Assembly (NCBI GenBank): GCA_902583645.1 | Contig: CACHWQ010000003.1 | Location: forward strand, 21,441 to 85,440 | Reading direction: 5' to 3' | DNA: 64,000 bases | Source of the DNA: an uncultured Pelagibacteraceae bacterium | Lineage (GTDB): Bacteria > Pseudomonadota > Alphaproteobacteria > Pelagibacterales > Pelagibacteraceae | Shown: one piece after another, positions 45,772 to 54,424 of the stretch | Position numbering within the stretch: position 1 is the first letter of the stretch | How the letters are laid out: every line of letters begins with the position of its first letter | Notes under the pieces: generated by a model | Seen by the model: only the letters and a program-made list of their open reading frames with translations | The model's database searches: none | What the model was told of the DNA's origin: nothing | Made by a program: the position numbers and the translations under genes

Positions 45772-47241
45772 ATGTCATTAAAAATAACTTATAAAAAAGG
45801 TGTTAACGAAAAAAATATAAAAAATTTTGTTTTGTTTTCGAATGAAGATTTCAAGATAAATGGACTAAATAAATTATCTTTAGCAAAAAATTCAAATCAG
45901 GTTAACAAGACAATCAGTTCTCATAAATCAAAGAAGAAAGATTTTATTTCTTTCAATGTACATCCGGACCAGAAGGTGATCTTAATAAAAATTAAACAAA
46001 ATAAAAACTCGACGGAAAATGAAAAAAAAGGGGCGAGCTTTTATAATTTTGTTAAATCAAACTCACTTTCAGATTTAAACTTTTTAGAAAAAAATATCAA
46101 TGAAACACAAAATAAGAATATAGGTTTCATAGAGGAATTTTTGCATGGAATGCAAATAAAAGCTTATGAATTTAATAAATATAAAACAAAAAAAGAAACA
46201 AATGACATAAATATTAACTTAATATTCAAAACAAAAATTCCAACAAAAAATAAAAATAATAGATTTAATTCTTTACTTGAAGGCACAAACTTTACTAAAG
46301 ATCTTGTTTCAGAACCAGGCAATATTCTTCATCCAGATGAATACGCGAAAAGAATACTTAAATTAAAAAAAATTGGTCTTAAAATAAAAATTTATAATGA
46401 CAAAGAATTAAAAAAACTAGGTATGGGAGCTCTCCTTGGAGTTGGGCAAGGTAGTATACGTGGATCTTATTTAGTTACTATGGAATGGAATGGAGGCAAA
46501 TCAAAAAGCAAACCTTTAGCTTTTGTAGGTAAGGGTGTTTGTTTTGATACTGGAGGCTATTCTCTTAAGCCAGCGAGATTTATGGAAGATATGACGTACG
46601 ATATGGCAGGTTCAGCTGCAGTTGTTGGTTTATTGAAAACTTTGGCATTAAGAAAAGCAAAAGTAAATGCAGTAGGAGTAGTAGGTCTTGTTGAAAATAT
46701 GGTAAGTGGAAATGCTCAAAGACCGGGTGATATTGTAAAATCCTATAGTGGAAAAACAATCGAAGTATTAAATACAGATGCTGAAGGTAGGTTAGTTTTA
46801 GCAGACGCTTTAACGTATACTGAAAAAAAATTCAAACCTAAATTCATTGTAGATTTAGCAACTTTAACAGGAGCAATCATTGTGTCTCTGGGTTCTGAGT
46901 ATGCTGGACTTTTTTCTAATGATGATAAGCTATCAAAACAATTAATTGATGCAGGTAATAAAGTTGATGAAAAGTTATGGAGAATGCCTCTTCACAAAAA
47001 CTTTGATAAATTAATGAATTCTAAAAATGCAGACATGCAAAATATAAACTATGTTGGAGGAGCTGGTTCAACAACTGCCGCTCAATTTTTACAGAGATTT
47101 ATTTTAAATAAAACTCCATGGGCGCATCTTGATATCGCAGGTATGGCTTTTTCAAAATATGGTGGAGCTTTAAATTCTGGTGGTGCAACAGGATACGGAG
47201 TGAGATTATTAAATAAACTTGTTGAGGATTATTATGAGTAA
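45772..47241 (+). CDS. pepA: leucyl aminopeptidase (M17 family)
   Basis: 489 residues. Two-metal exopeptidase: VGKGVCFDTGGYSLKPARFMEDMTYDMAGSAAV (metal ligands and Lys), then NTDAEGRLVLADALTY (signature with catalytic Arg) and VDLATLTGAIIV. The N-terminal domain is divergent and Lys/Asn-rich. Divergent from lptF across 84 nt and overlapping ndk by 8 nt. Many alphaproteobacteria have holC between pepA and ndk; it is absent here. Confidence 0.95.
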   Translation: MSLKITYKKGVNEKNIKNFVLFSNEDFKINGLNKLSLAKNSNQVNKTISSHKSKKKDFISFNVHPDQKVILIKIKQNKNSTENEKKGASFYNFVKSNSLSDLNFLEKNINETQNKNIGFIEEFLHGMQIKAYEFNKYKTKKETNDININLIFKTKIPTKNKNNRFNSLLEGTNFTKDLVSEPGNILHPDEYAKRILKLKKIGLKIKIYNDKELKKLGMGALLGVGQGSIRGSYLVTMEWNGGKSKSKPLAFVGKGVCFDTGGYSLKPARFMEDMTYDMAGSAAVVGLLKTLALRKAKVNAVGVVGLVENMVSGNAQRPGDIVKSYSGKTIEVLNTDAEGRLVLADALTYTEKKFKPKFIVDLATLTGAIIVSLGSEYAGLFSNDDKLSKQLIDAGNKVDEKLWRMPLHKNFDKLMNSKNADMQNINYVGGAGSTTAAQFLQRFILNKTPWAHLDIAGMAFSKYGGALNSGGATGYGVRLLNKLVEDYYE

Positions 47242-47644
47242 TATTGAACAAACATTATCAATAATAAAACCTGATGCAGTTGAAAGGAATTTAGATATTG
47301 AGATCAAAAGTATATTCCAAAATCAAGGTTTTAAAATTGTTAAAGAAAAAAAATTAAAATTAGAAAAATCAGAGGCAGAACAATTCTATAAAGTACATGA
47401 AACAAAACCATTTTATAACGATTTATGCGAATATTTATCATCTGGAACAATAGTAGTGATGATATTAGAAAAAGAAAATGCAATTAAATCTAATAGAAAT
47501 TTAATGGGTGCGACTGATCCTCATAAAGCAGAAGAGGGAACGATTAGAAAATTATATGGAAAATCTATAGATAAAAATTCCGTTCATGGATCAGATAGTC
47601 CTGAAAATGCAAAGATAGAGATAGATTTTTTTTTTAAAAACTAA
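47234..47644 (+). CDS. ndk: nucleoside diphosphate kinase
   Basis: 136 residues from ATG 47234 (the frame opens 15 nt earlier inside pepA, but MSNIEQTLSIIKPDAVERN is the family start). The phosphate-accepting His is in SVHGSDSPENAKIEI, and LMGATDPHKAEEGTIRKLYG is the nucleotide-binding stretch. Balances NTP pools. Stop shares CTAA with the convergent purN. Confidence 0.96.
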   Translation: MSNIEQTLSIIKPDAVERNLDIEIKSIFQNQGFKIVKEKKLKLEKSEAEQFYKVHETKPFYNDLCEYLSSGTIVVMILEKENAIKSNRNLMGATDPHKAEEGTIRKLYGKSIDKNSVHGSDSPENAKIEIDFFFKN

Positions 47645-48216
47645 GAATACATTTTAATAATAGCTTTGGGATAAATTTTGTGTTCCTCTAAAAGCACTCT
47701 TTTAGCCAAGCTTTTAACGTTATCATTTTTTAGAACTTTTATTTTTTTTTGTAAAATTATTTTACCTGAATCGAGCTTAGAATTTACATGATGCACTGTA
47801 CATCCAGTATAAATTTCTTTATTTTCCAAAACTCTACGATGTGTATCAAGCCCTTTGTATTCTGGTAATAAGGATGGATGGATGTTTATAATTTTTCCTT
47901 TAAATCTTTTGATAAAATTTTTGGATAATATTTTCATAAAACCTGCCAGACAAATAAGTTTAATTTTTCTTCTATTTAAACGTTTAATAAGTTCATTTTC
48001 TAAAATATTATTTTTTTTACTAATCTGATAATAGGTATTTATTTTTTTTATTTTTGCACGTTTTAAACCACTAGCATTTTTATCATTAGAAAATACTAAT
48101 TCTATTTTTATAGGAGATTTTTCTTTTTGTGAGAAATTAATGAGACTTTGCAAATTAGTTCCTCTTCCAGATATAAAAACTGCAGTACTTATTTTTTTAC
48201 CAGAAAACTTTTTCAT
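47641..48216 (-). CDS. purN: phosphoribosylglycinamide formyltransferase
   Basis: 191 residues. Uses 10-formyl-THF to formylate GAR in purine synthesis, a consumer of the one-carbon units made by the glycine cleavage genes. Shows VFISGRGTNLQSLI, the catalytic IINIHPSLLPEYKGLDTHRR (Asn/His) and TGCTVHHVNSKLDSGKII (Asp). ATG overlaps the end of purM by 20 nt. Confidence 0.95.
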   Translation of the reverse strand: MKKFSGKKISTAVFISGRGTNLQSLINFSQKEKSPIKIELVFSNDKNASGLKRAKIKKINTYYQISKKNNILENELIKRLNRRKIKLICLAGFMKILSKNFIKRFKGKIINIHPSLLPEYKGLDTHRRVLENKEIYTGCTVHHVNSKLDSGKIILQKKIKVLKNDNVKSLAKRVLLEEHKIYPKAIIKMYS

Positions 48217-49216
48217 TTAATCTCACTTTTTTGGTGCCAGACAAAATTTTTCCTATAACATATGGTTTGAATTTTTTTTTAAAAATTTTTTGTATTTTAA
48301 AAACATTTTTTTTTTCAGCAATTAAACAAAACCCCACACCACAATTAAATGTTTTCAACATCTCATCATCACTCACATTTTGCTTTTTGATCCATTTAAA
48401 AATTTTATTTGGTTTTATTTTTGATAAATTTATATCAGCCATTAAACCCTTTGGTATTACTCTTTTCAAATTATCCTCTAAACCACCTCCAGTAATATTT
48501 GCACAAGATTTAATGAGATCTCTTTTAAAAAGTTTTAATACTTCTCTAACATATATTTTTGTCGGTTTAATAAGTTCATTTTTTAAAAAAATATTTTTTT
48601 TCAAGTTAATTTTTTTTTTCTTTAAAATATATCTTATAAGCGAGTAACCATTTGAATGTACACCAGTAGACGGTACTGCTAAAATTAAATCATTATTTTT
48701 AATTTTATTTTTTGTAATAATTTTTTTTTTATCAACAACACCTACAGCGAAACCCGCAATATCAAATTTATTTTTAGAATATGTCCCAGGCATTTCCGCA
48801 GTTTCTCCACCAGCCAATACACAGTCTGAAATTTCACATCCTTTATTAACACCTTTAATTAATGCTTTTAATTTCTTTAAATTAATTTTATTAATTGAAA
48901 TATAATCTAAAAAAATTAGTGGCTTAGCACCCTGAACTATCAAATCATTTACGCACATAGCGACTAAGTCAATTCCAATTGTATTAAATTTATTAAGCAG
49001 GTTTGCTATTTCAACTTTCGTCCCGACACCATCAGTGCTTGCAACTATTTTCGGATTTTTGAAATTTTTAGGAATATTTGAAATGGAACCGAATCCTCCA
49101 ATATTTTTATTTTTTTGTTTTTTTTTTCCTGTATTTTTTGAGATAAAATTAACAAATTTATCAGCTTCAGATATATTTACGCCACTTTTTTGATATGTAA
49201 ATTTGCTATTTTTCAT
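48197..49216 (-). CDS. purM: phosphoribosylformylglycinamidine cyclo-ligase
   Basis: 339 residues. Closes the imidazole ring to AIR in purine synthesis. YQKSGVNISEADKFVNFI at the start, IVASTDGVGTKVEIA, GIDLVAMCVNDLIVQGAKPLIFLDY and AGGETAEMPG are characteristic, with ITGGGLEDNLKRVIP at the C-terminal domain. An A10 run encodes the KKK at about residue 175-178 and stays in frame. purM-purN is a common pair. Only 11 nt separate its start from the divergent DUF2066 gene. Confidence 0.95.
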   Translation of the reverse strand: MKNSKFTYQKSGVNISEADKFVNFISKNTGKKKQKNKNIGGFGSISNIPKNFKNPKIVASTDGVGTKVEIANLLNKFNTIGIDLVAMCVNDLIVQGAKPLIFLDYISINKINLKKLKALIKGVNKGCEISDCVLAGGETAEMPGTYSKNKFDIAGFAVGVVDKKKIITKNKIKNNDLILAVPSTGVHSNGYSLIRYILKKKKINLKKNIFLKNELIKPTKIYVREVLKLFKRDLIKSCANITGGGLEDNLKRVIPKGLMADINLSKIKPNKIFKWIKKQNVSDDEMLKTFNCGVGFCLIAEKKNVFKIQKIFKKKFKPYVIGKILSGTKKVRLNEKVFW

Positions 49217-49227
49217 TAGAATAAATT

Positions 49228-50304
49228 ATGTTTTTAAATACAAATTTTTTTTCTTCGAAAAAATCTTATATAATTTTTTTTCTTATACTTCTATTTATAA
49301 TTTCTGCCACATCTAAATCGTATTCATCAATTTTTAAAGTTAGTGACATTAACGTAACAGAGCCGTTCAATTCAAATTTTAAAAAAAAAAAGGTAATTGA
49401 TAAAGCTATAATATTGGCATTTAAAAAGCTTCTAAGTATGACAATTTCAACCAGTGAAATGTATAAAATGACCAGTTTCAGTGTTGAGGAAATCAAAAAT
49501 CTAATTGATTCATTTAATATAAAAGATGAAAAATTTGTTAATAATACTTACAATGCAACCTTTGAGATAAATTTTAACAAACAAAATACTTTCCTATTTA
49601 TTGAAAAAAAAAATATATACCCATCAATTCCAGTTTCAAAAAGCATTATAATATTACCAATTTTAATTGATACATCTTCAAAAATTGTAAATATATTTAA
49701 TCAGAACCCTTTTTATAGTAAATGGAATTCTGAAGTTAAAGATTACCATTTAATAGAGTATATTTTGCCCTCAGAAGATATCGACATTGTTAAAATTTTG
49801 AATGATAATTATAAAAATTTAGAAGATTACGATTTTAGTAAAATAACTAAAAATTATAATATCAATGAATATATTATTTGTTTGATTTATAAAGAAAATC
49901 AAGATTTTAAAGTTTTTTCAAAAATTAATTTAAATAATAAATTAAAAATAAAAAGTAAGTTATTTTTGAAAAAAAATATAAATTTAAATGGTGATTTAGA
50001 GACCCTCATCGATGGTATAAAGCTTATATATGAAGATGAATGGAAGAAAATAAATAAAATAAATAGATCAGTTAAATTGGCAATCAACCTATCTTTGAGC
50101 TCTACAGATTTTAAAAAAAATGAGGAATTCGAAAAATTTCTTTTATCGACAGATTTAGTTTCAACATATTTAATAAAAAATTTTAACAATAATAATGTGA
50201 ATTATAAAATCATCTTTAATGGATCTCCTTCACAATTTTTGAATATTGCAAAAAAACGAAATTTTTTAATTGATACTGAACAACAAATCTGGAAAGTAAA
50301 ATAA
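49228..50304 (+). CDS. DUF2066 family protein, signal-peptide-bearing
   Basis: 358 residues. An N-terminal hydrophobic helix (about 13-29) reads as a signal peptide. The body matches DUF2066, a family that in alphaproteobacteria regularly lies just upstream of the DnaA-like hda gene, exactly as here (1 nt gap). Function unknown; probably periplasmic. The start is very close (11 nt) to the divergent purM start, so its promoter must lie within purM. Confidence 0.75.
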   Translation: MFLNTNFFSSKKSYIIFFLILLFIISATSKSYSSIFKVSDINVTEPFNSNFKKKKVIDKAIILAFKKLLSMTISTSEMYKMTSFSVEEIKNLIDSFNIKDEKFVNNTYNATFEINFNKQNTFLFIEKKNIYPSIPVSKSIIILPILIDTSSKIVNIFNQNPFYSKWNSEVKDYHLIEYILPSEDIDIVKILNDNYKNLEDYDFSKITKNYNINEYIICLIYKENQDFKVFSKINLNNKLKIKSKLFLKKNINLNGDLETLIDGIKLIYEDEWKKINKINRSVKLAINLSLSSTDFKKNEEFEKFLLSTDLVSTYLIKNFNNNNVNYKIIFNGSPSQFLNIAKKRNFLIDTEQQIWKVK

Positions 50305-50305
50305 A

Positions 50306-50968
50306 ATGTCGGGTAGGGATCAACAATTAATTAATTTTCAATTTGATAAAAATTATAAATTCGACGATTTTTTTATTTCAAAAAGTAATTTCTTTACTTT
50401 CTCTTTATTAAATAGTTGGCCCAAGTGGGAAAAAAATATCGTTAATATTCATGGTGAAAAATATAGTGGTAAGTCGCATCTTTCTGAAATATTTATCAAA
50501 AAAAATAAAGGTATAATTTTTGAAGCTGAAAAATTTAAATTTAATTCTGAAAGAAATTTAAGATATTATGAAAATATAATTTTAGATAATTTAAATGAGG
50601 AAATTGACGAAAAATCGATATTTTCATTGATAAATTTTGTTGATCAAAATTCAAAGTATTTAATAATCAATTCATTAATTCCCTTAAGTAAAATGAAATT
50701 TAAACTCAAGGATTTAAAATCTAGAGCTAAAAATTGTTTGGATGCAAAAATTGAAAAACCTGATGATGAATTGATAAAAGTTTTAATATCAAAGTATTTA
50801 TCGGATAAACAAATAAAAATTAATAATAAATTAGTTGAATTTGCAGTAAAAAGAATAACAAGGTCTTATGGCAAAATATTTGAATTTATATATAAGATTG
50901 ATGAAATAAGTTTAAAAAAAAAAAAATCTATTGATCAAAAAACTATTAAAGAAGCATTAGGAATATAA
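50306..50968 (+). CDS. hda: DnaA-homologue regulatory ATPase Hda-like
   Basis: 220 residues. QQLINFQFDKNYKFDDFFISKSN matches the start of Hda/DnaA-domain-III proteins; the P-loop is VNIHGEKYSGKSHLSEIF and the Walker B region is IILDNLNE. There is no DNA-binding domain IV. In E. coli Hda with the sliding clamp stimulates ATP hydrolysis by DnaA after initiation; the N-terminal QQLINF contains a QLxxF-like clamp-binding peptide (residues 6-11). DUF2066 precedes it and aspS follows after 1 nt. Confidence 0.85.
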   Translation: MSGRDQQLINFQFDKNYKFDDFFISKSNFFTFSLLNSWPKWEKNIVNIHGEKYSGKSHLSEIFIKKNKGIIFEAEKFKFNSERNLRYYENIILDNLNEEIDEKSIFSLINFVDQNSKYLIINSLIPLSKMKFKLKDLKSRAKNCLDAKIEKPDDELIKVLISKYLSDKQIKINNKLVEFAVKRITRSYGKIFEFIYKIDEISLKKKKSIDQKTIKEALGI

Positions 50969-50969
50969 T

Positions 50970-52751
50970 TTGACAAAATATAGAACTCATAATTGCGCAG
51001 AATTGACAAGTAAGAATAATGGAGAAATAGTTGATTTATCTGGCTGGCTTCATAAAAAAAGAGACCACGGCAACTTACTCTTTTTAGATTTAAGAGACAA
51101 TTATGGAACTACGCAATGTATTATTGAAAAGGACCAACCCTTTTTTAAGGAATTAGAAAAAATGCAACTGGAAAGCGTTCTAAAAATAAATGGCCTTGTG
51201 AGTCAAAGATCCAAAGAAACTATTAATAGAGAACTTAAAACTGGAGAAATAGAAGTTATTATAAAATCTTACGAAGTCCTAGGCACATGTAAAGAACTTC
51301 CAATTCCTGTATTTTCGGATCAAGAATATTCTGAGGAGATAAGACTTAAATATAGATTTTTAGATCTCAGAAGAAAAAAAATTCATTCCAATATTTTACT
51401 TAGATCAAAAGTAATTTCATTTATCAGAGATGAAATGAATAAATTAGGTTTTTTAGAATTTCAAACCCCTATTTTAACCTCATCTAGTCCAGAAGGTGCA
51501 AGAGATTTTATTGTTCCTAGCAGGTTAAACCCAGGAAAATTTTATGCTTTACCTCAAGCACCGCAACAATTTAAACAATTAATTATGGTTTCAGGTTTTG
51601 ATAAATATTTTCAAATAGCACCATGTTTTAGAGATGAGGACGCAAGAGCTGACAGAAGCCCTGGAGAATTTTACCAATTAGACCTAGAGATGTCCTTTGT
51701 TGAGCAAGAAGATGTTTTTGAAGTAGTCGAGAAGCTTTTAAATAAGGTATTCAAAAAATTTACAGATAAAAAATTTTTATATGAAAAATTTCCTAGAATT
51801 TCCTTTAAAAATGCTATGCTTAAATATGCAACAGATAAGCCAGATTTAAGAAACCCTTTAGAAATTCACGACTTAACTTCAGTTTTTAAAAGAGATGATG
51901 TTAAATTTGAAATATTTAAAAGGCTTGTAAAATCTGGTTCAATAGTAAGAGCTATAGTTACAAAAAATACAAGTGACAAACCAAGAAGTTTTTTTGATAA
52001 TTTTGATAAATGGGCAAAATCAGAAGGAGCATCTGGACTTGCATATTTTTCTTTTGAAAAAAACAAAAATATTGAGGCGAAAGGACCTGTAGGTAAACTT
52101 TTTTCTCCAGAGTCATTAAATGAAATAATGAAAATTACAGGAGCCAATATAGGTGACAGTATTTTTTTTTCATGCGATAAGGAAACAAATGTTTTGCAAC
52201 TTATGGCTCCAGCAAGAGACAAAATTGGCGAGGAACTTAATCTAATCGACAAAAATGTATTTGCTTTCTGTTGGATAGTCGACTACCCAATGTATGAGAC
52301 CGATAAAAATACAGGAAAAATAAAGTTTAGTCACAATCCGTTCTCGATGCCGCAGGGCAATGAAAAGGATATAGATTTTAAAAACCCTTTAAATATTAAG
52401 GCTTATCAATATGATATTGTTTGTAATGGTATTGAACTTTCTTCCGGAGCTATAAGAAACCATAAGCCAGAATTAATGTATAAATTATTTGAAATTGCGG
52501 GTTATAAAAAAAGCGAGGTTGACGAGAAATTTAAAGGTATGATAAATGCTTTAAGTTTTGGAGCACCTCCTCACGGAGGTATAGCCCCAGGTATTGATAG
52601 AATAGTTATGTTATTAGCTGGGGAGAAAAACATTAGGGAAGTAACTTTATTTCCTATGAACCAAAATGCGCAAGATTTAATGATGAATGCGCCTTCTGAA
52701 ATTCATGATAAACAGCTTAAAGAACTTAATATATTAATAAAAAAAAAGTAG
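50970..52751 (+). CDS. aspS: aspartyl-tRNA synthetase
   Basis: 593 residues, bacterial-type class II synthetase. The OB-fold anticodon domain (GWLHKKRDHGNLLFLDLRDNYG) comes first, then motif 2 FQIAPCFRDEDARADRSPGEFYQLDLEMSF and motif 3 GAPPHGGIAPGIDRIVMLLAG, with the bacterial insertion (GAD) domain between. A TTG start 1 nt after hda is needed to begin at TKYRTHNCAEL; no ATG is nearby. Ends 1 nt from a convergent gene. Confidence 0.96.
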   Translation: MTKYRTHNCAELTSKNNGEIVDLSGWLHKKRDHGNLLFLDLRDNYGTTQCIIEKDQPFFKELEKMQLESVLKINGLVSQRSKETINRELKTGEIEVIIKSYEVLGTCKELPIPVFSDQEYSEEIRLKYRFLDLRRKKIHSNILLRSKVISFIRDEMNKLGFLEFQTPILTSSSPEGARDFIVPSRLNPGKFYALPQAPQQFKQLIMVSGFDKYFQIAPCFRDEDARADRSPGEFYQLDLEMSFVEQEDVFEVVEKLLNKVFKKFTDKKFLYEKFPRISFKNAMLKYATDKPDLRNPLEIHDLTSVFKRDDVKFEIFKRLVKSGSIVRAIVTKNTSDKPRSFFDNFDKWAKSEGASGLAYFSFEKNKNIEAKGPVGKLFSPESLNEIMKITGANIGDSIFFSCDKETNVLQLMAPARDKIGEELNLIDKNVFAFCWIVDYPMYETDKNTGKIKFSHNPFSMPQGNEKDIDFKNPLNIKAYQYDIVCNGIELSSGAIRNHKPELMYKLFEIAGYKKSEVDEKFKGMINALSFGAPPHGGIAPGIDRIVMLLAGEKNIREVTLFPMNQNAQDLMMNAPSEIHDKQLKELNILIKKK

Positions 52752-52752
52752 A

Positions 52753-53592
52753 TTATTTTTTCCCTTTAAGATTTATTCGAATATCAGATAAATCGACAAG
52801 TTTTTTTTTATAATTATTTCTAACAAATCCCTTACTAGTGATATCTTTTACAATTTTCAGAAACTGGCTTTGTTCTTCTCCTACCTCTAGTTCGCTATCT
52901 TTAATTTTTTCTACATTTGATCCAATTGATGGGGTGTGTGCTAAATCTTCTCTATTTAAATATGAAATTGCCAATTCTCTGAATATATAATCAAGAATTG
53001 ATGATGCACTTAATATCCTATCATTTCCAAATACTTTTCCAGATGGTTCAAACTTAGTATCGACATAGGCATTTACAAACTCATCAAGAGGAACCCCGTA
53101 TTGAAGCCCTAAAGATATAGCTATTGCAAAATTATTCATCAAAGCTTTTACTAATTCGCCTTCTTTACTTGTGTCTATAAATATTTCACCAATTTTCCCA
53201 TCTTCATATTCTCCAGTATGGAGATAAACCTTATGGTCTCCTATAGTAGCTTTTTGAATATATCCTTTTCTTCTATCCGGCATCCCAAACCTTCTATTAA
53301 CTCCTTCTTGAATATTTTTAACAAAATTTTTTTTATCATCATTTAAAGTGTTTTGATTTCTTGTTTTATCCTCACTTAAATTAATTTGATTAATCTCTTT
53401 TTGGTTTTTGTCTGTACTTCCTTTTTTATCTAAACTTTTGGTTTTTCTATTGTCTAATTTAATATCTATTATTTCAAATTTTCCATCATCTCTTTTCTCA
53501 AGATTTGATAGTTCCTTTTCATTTACATTATCGATATAGTGTGTAACTTTGAAGCTACAATTATAATAAGTTTCTACTAAATATTTTGCCAT
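52753..53592 (-). CDS. free-standing protein with a NrdJ C-terminal-like (TSCPD) domain
   Basis: 279 residues. Residues about 99-220 ([89 protein letters not shown]) strongly resemble the C-terminal region of B12-dependent ribonucleotide reductase NrdJ, but the catalytic barrel is missing. The N-terminal 55 residues ([21 protein letters not shown]) are a separate small domain, joined by a low-complexity linker. Could regulate or assist a reductase encoded elsewhere or have a distinct role. The 105-nt upstream spacer holds a possible minus-strand TTAGAC-17-TATATA promoter. Confidence 0.8.
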   Translation of the reverse strand: MAKYLVETYYNCSFKVTHYIDNVNEKELSNLEKRDDGKFEIIDIKLDNRKTKSLDKKGSTDKNQKEINQINLSEDKTRNQNTLNDDKKNFVKNIQEGVNRRFGMPDRRKGYIQKATIGDHKVYLHTGEYEDGKIGEIFIDTSKEGELVKALMNNFAIAISLGLQYGVPLDEFVNAYVDTKFEPSGKVFGNDRILSASSILDYIFRELAISYLNREDLAHTPSIGSNVEKIKDSELEVGEEQSQFLKIVKDITSKGFVRNNYKKKLVDLSDIRINLKGKK

Positions 53593-53697
53593 AATTTTAA
53601 TTTATAATTGAGTCGTTGGTCAAATATATATATACAAAATTAAAATTTAGTCTAATCTAAATTTTACAATTTAAAATTGAAAAAAAATTATTTTTAA

Positions 53698-54060
53698 ATG
53701 TTGACAATTTTTAAACAAATATTTGTTTGGTGGAATCAACAAACATTAGGCACTCGTTTATACACTTTTTTTTATGGAAAAATAGTCGGAACAGACCAAT
53801 TAGGTAATAAATATTATGAAAATAAAAAAAAAAATAAAAGATGGGTAATCTATGGGGGTGAAATCGATGCATCAAAAATTTCAAATGAATGGTATTCTTG
53901 GATGCATTTTACAAAAAACAAATTAGAATTAAATAAAAATATTAAAAAGTACAATTGGCAAAAACCTCACTCTCCAAATAAAACAGGAACAGCAGAATCA
54001 TATCATCCAAATAAAAATAATGACGAAATCAAAAAAAAATATTCAACTTGGAAAAGTTAA
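53698..54060 (+). CDS. NADH dehydrogenase accessory subunit, NDUFA12/B17.2 family
   Basis: 120 residues. FFYGKIVGTDQLGNKYYENK, RWVIYGGEIDASKISNEWYSWMHF and the C-terminal KPHSPNKTGTAESYHP are the signature of the NDUFA12 family, a supernumerary complex I subunit found in alphaproteobacteria and mitochondria. It lies away from any nuo operon. Overlaps the DUF2155 gene by 41 nt, an arrangement typical of alphaproteobacteria. Confidence 0.92.
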   Translation: MLTIFKQIFVWWNQQTLGTRLYTFFYGKIVGTDQLGNKYYENKKKNKRWVIYGGEIDASKISNEWYSWMHFTKNKLELNKNIKKYNWQKPHSPNKTGTAESYHPNKNNDEIKKKYSTWKS

Positions 54061-54424
54061 ATTATTAGTATTTTTTTTTCTATTTATATTTTCTAATAAA
54101 TTATTTTCAAATGAATCTAATTATGAGGGTAATTTTATAGAATTAAAAGTTTTAGATAAAGTAAGTTCAAAAAACTACAAAATTAACATAAAAATCGGAG
54201 AAGAGAAAATTTTCAAAAATATCTCTATTAAACCATTAAAATGTAAAAATTCAAAATTCGATGATAATCCAGAGGTAATAGCTTATTTACAAGTTAAAGA
54301 TTTAAAAAATATTGGAAATGATGAAGTTTTTGTTTTTAATGGGTGGACTTTTTCATCTAGTCCATCAATAAACACATTTGATCATCCAGTTTACGATTTA
54401 TGGCTTATAAGTTGTGTTAGTTAA
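54020..54424 (+). CDS. DUF2155 family protein
   Basis: 134 residues. A basic start and a hydrophobic segment (about 14-29, ending NKLFS) form a signal peptide. The mature part has FIELKVLDKVSSKNYKINIKIGE and NGWTFSSSPSINTFDHPVYDLWLISC, the DUF2155 core, including two conserved Cys (SIKPLKC and LISC). Function unknown. In alphaproteobacteria it accompanies NDUFA12-like genes. Its stop shares TTAA with the convergent accC. Confidence 0.85.
   Translation: MTKSKKNIQLGKVKLLVFFFLFIFSNKLFSNESNYEGNFIELKVLDKVSSKNYKINIKIGEEKIFKNISIKPLKCKNSKFDDNPEVIAYLQVKDLKNIGNDEVFVFNGWTFSSSPSINTFDHPVYDLWLISCVS

Noticed and set aside
51866..52252. 128-codon minus-strand open frame
   Set aside because: Antisense to aspS; Ser/Leu-rich composition typical of a reverse frame.
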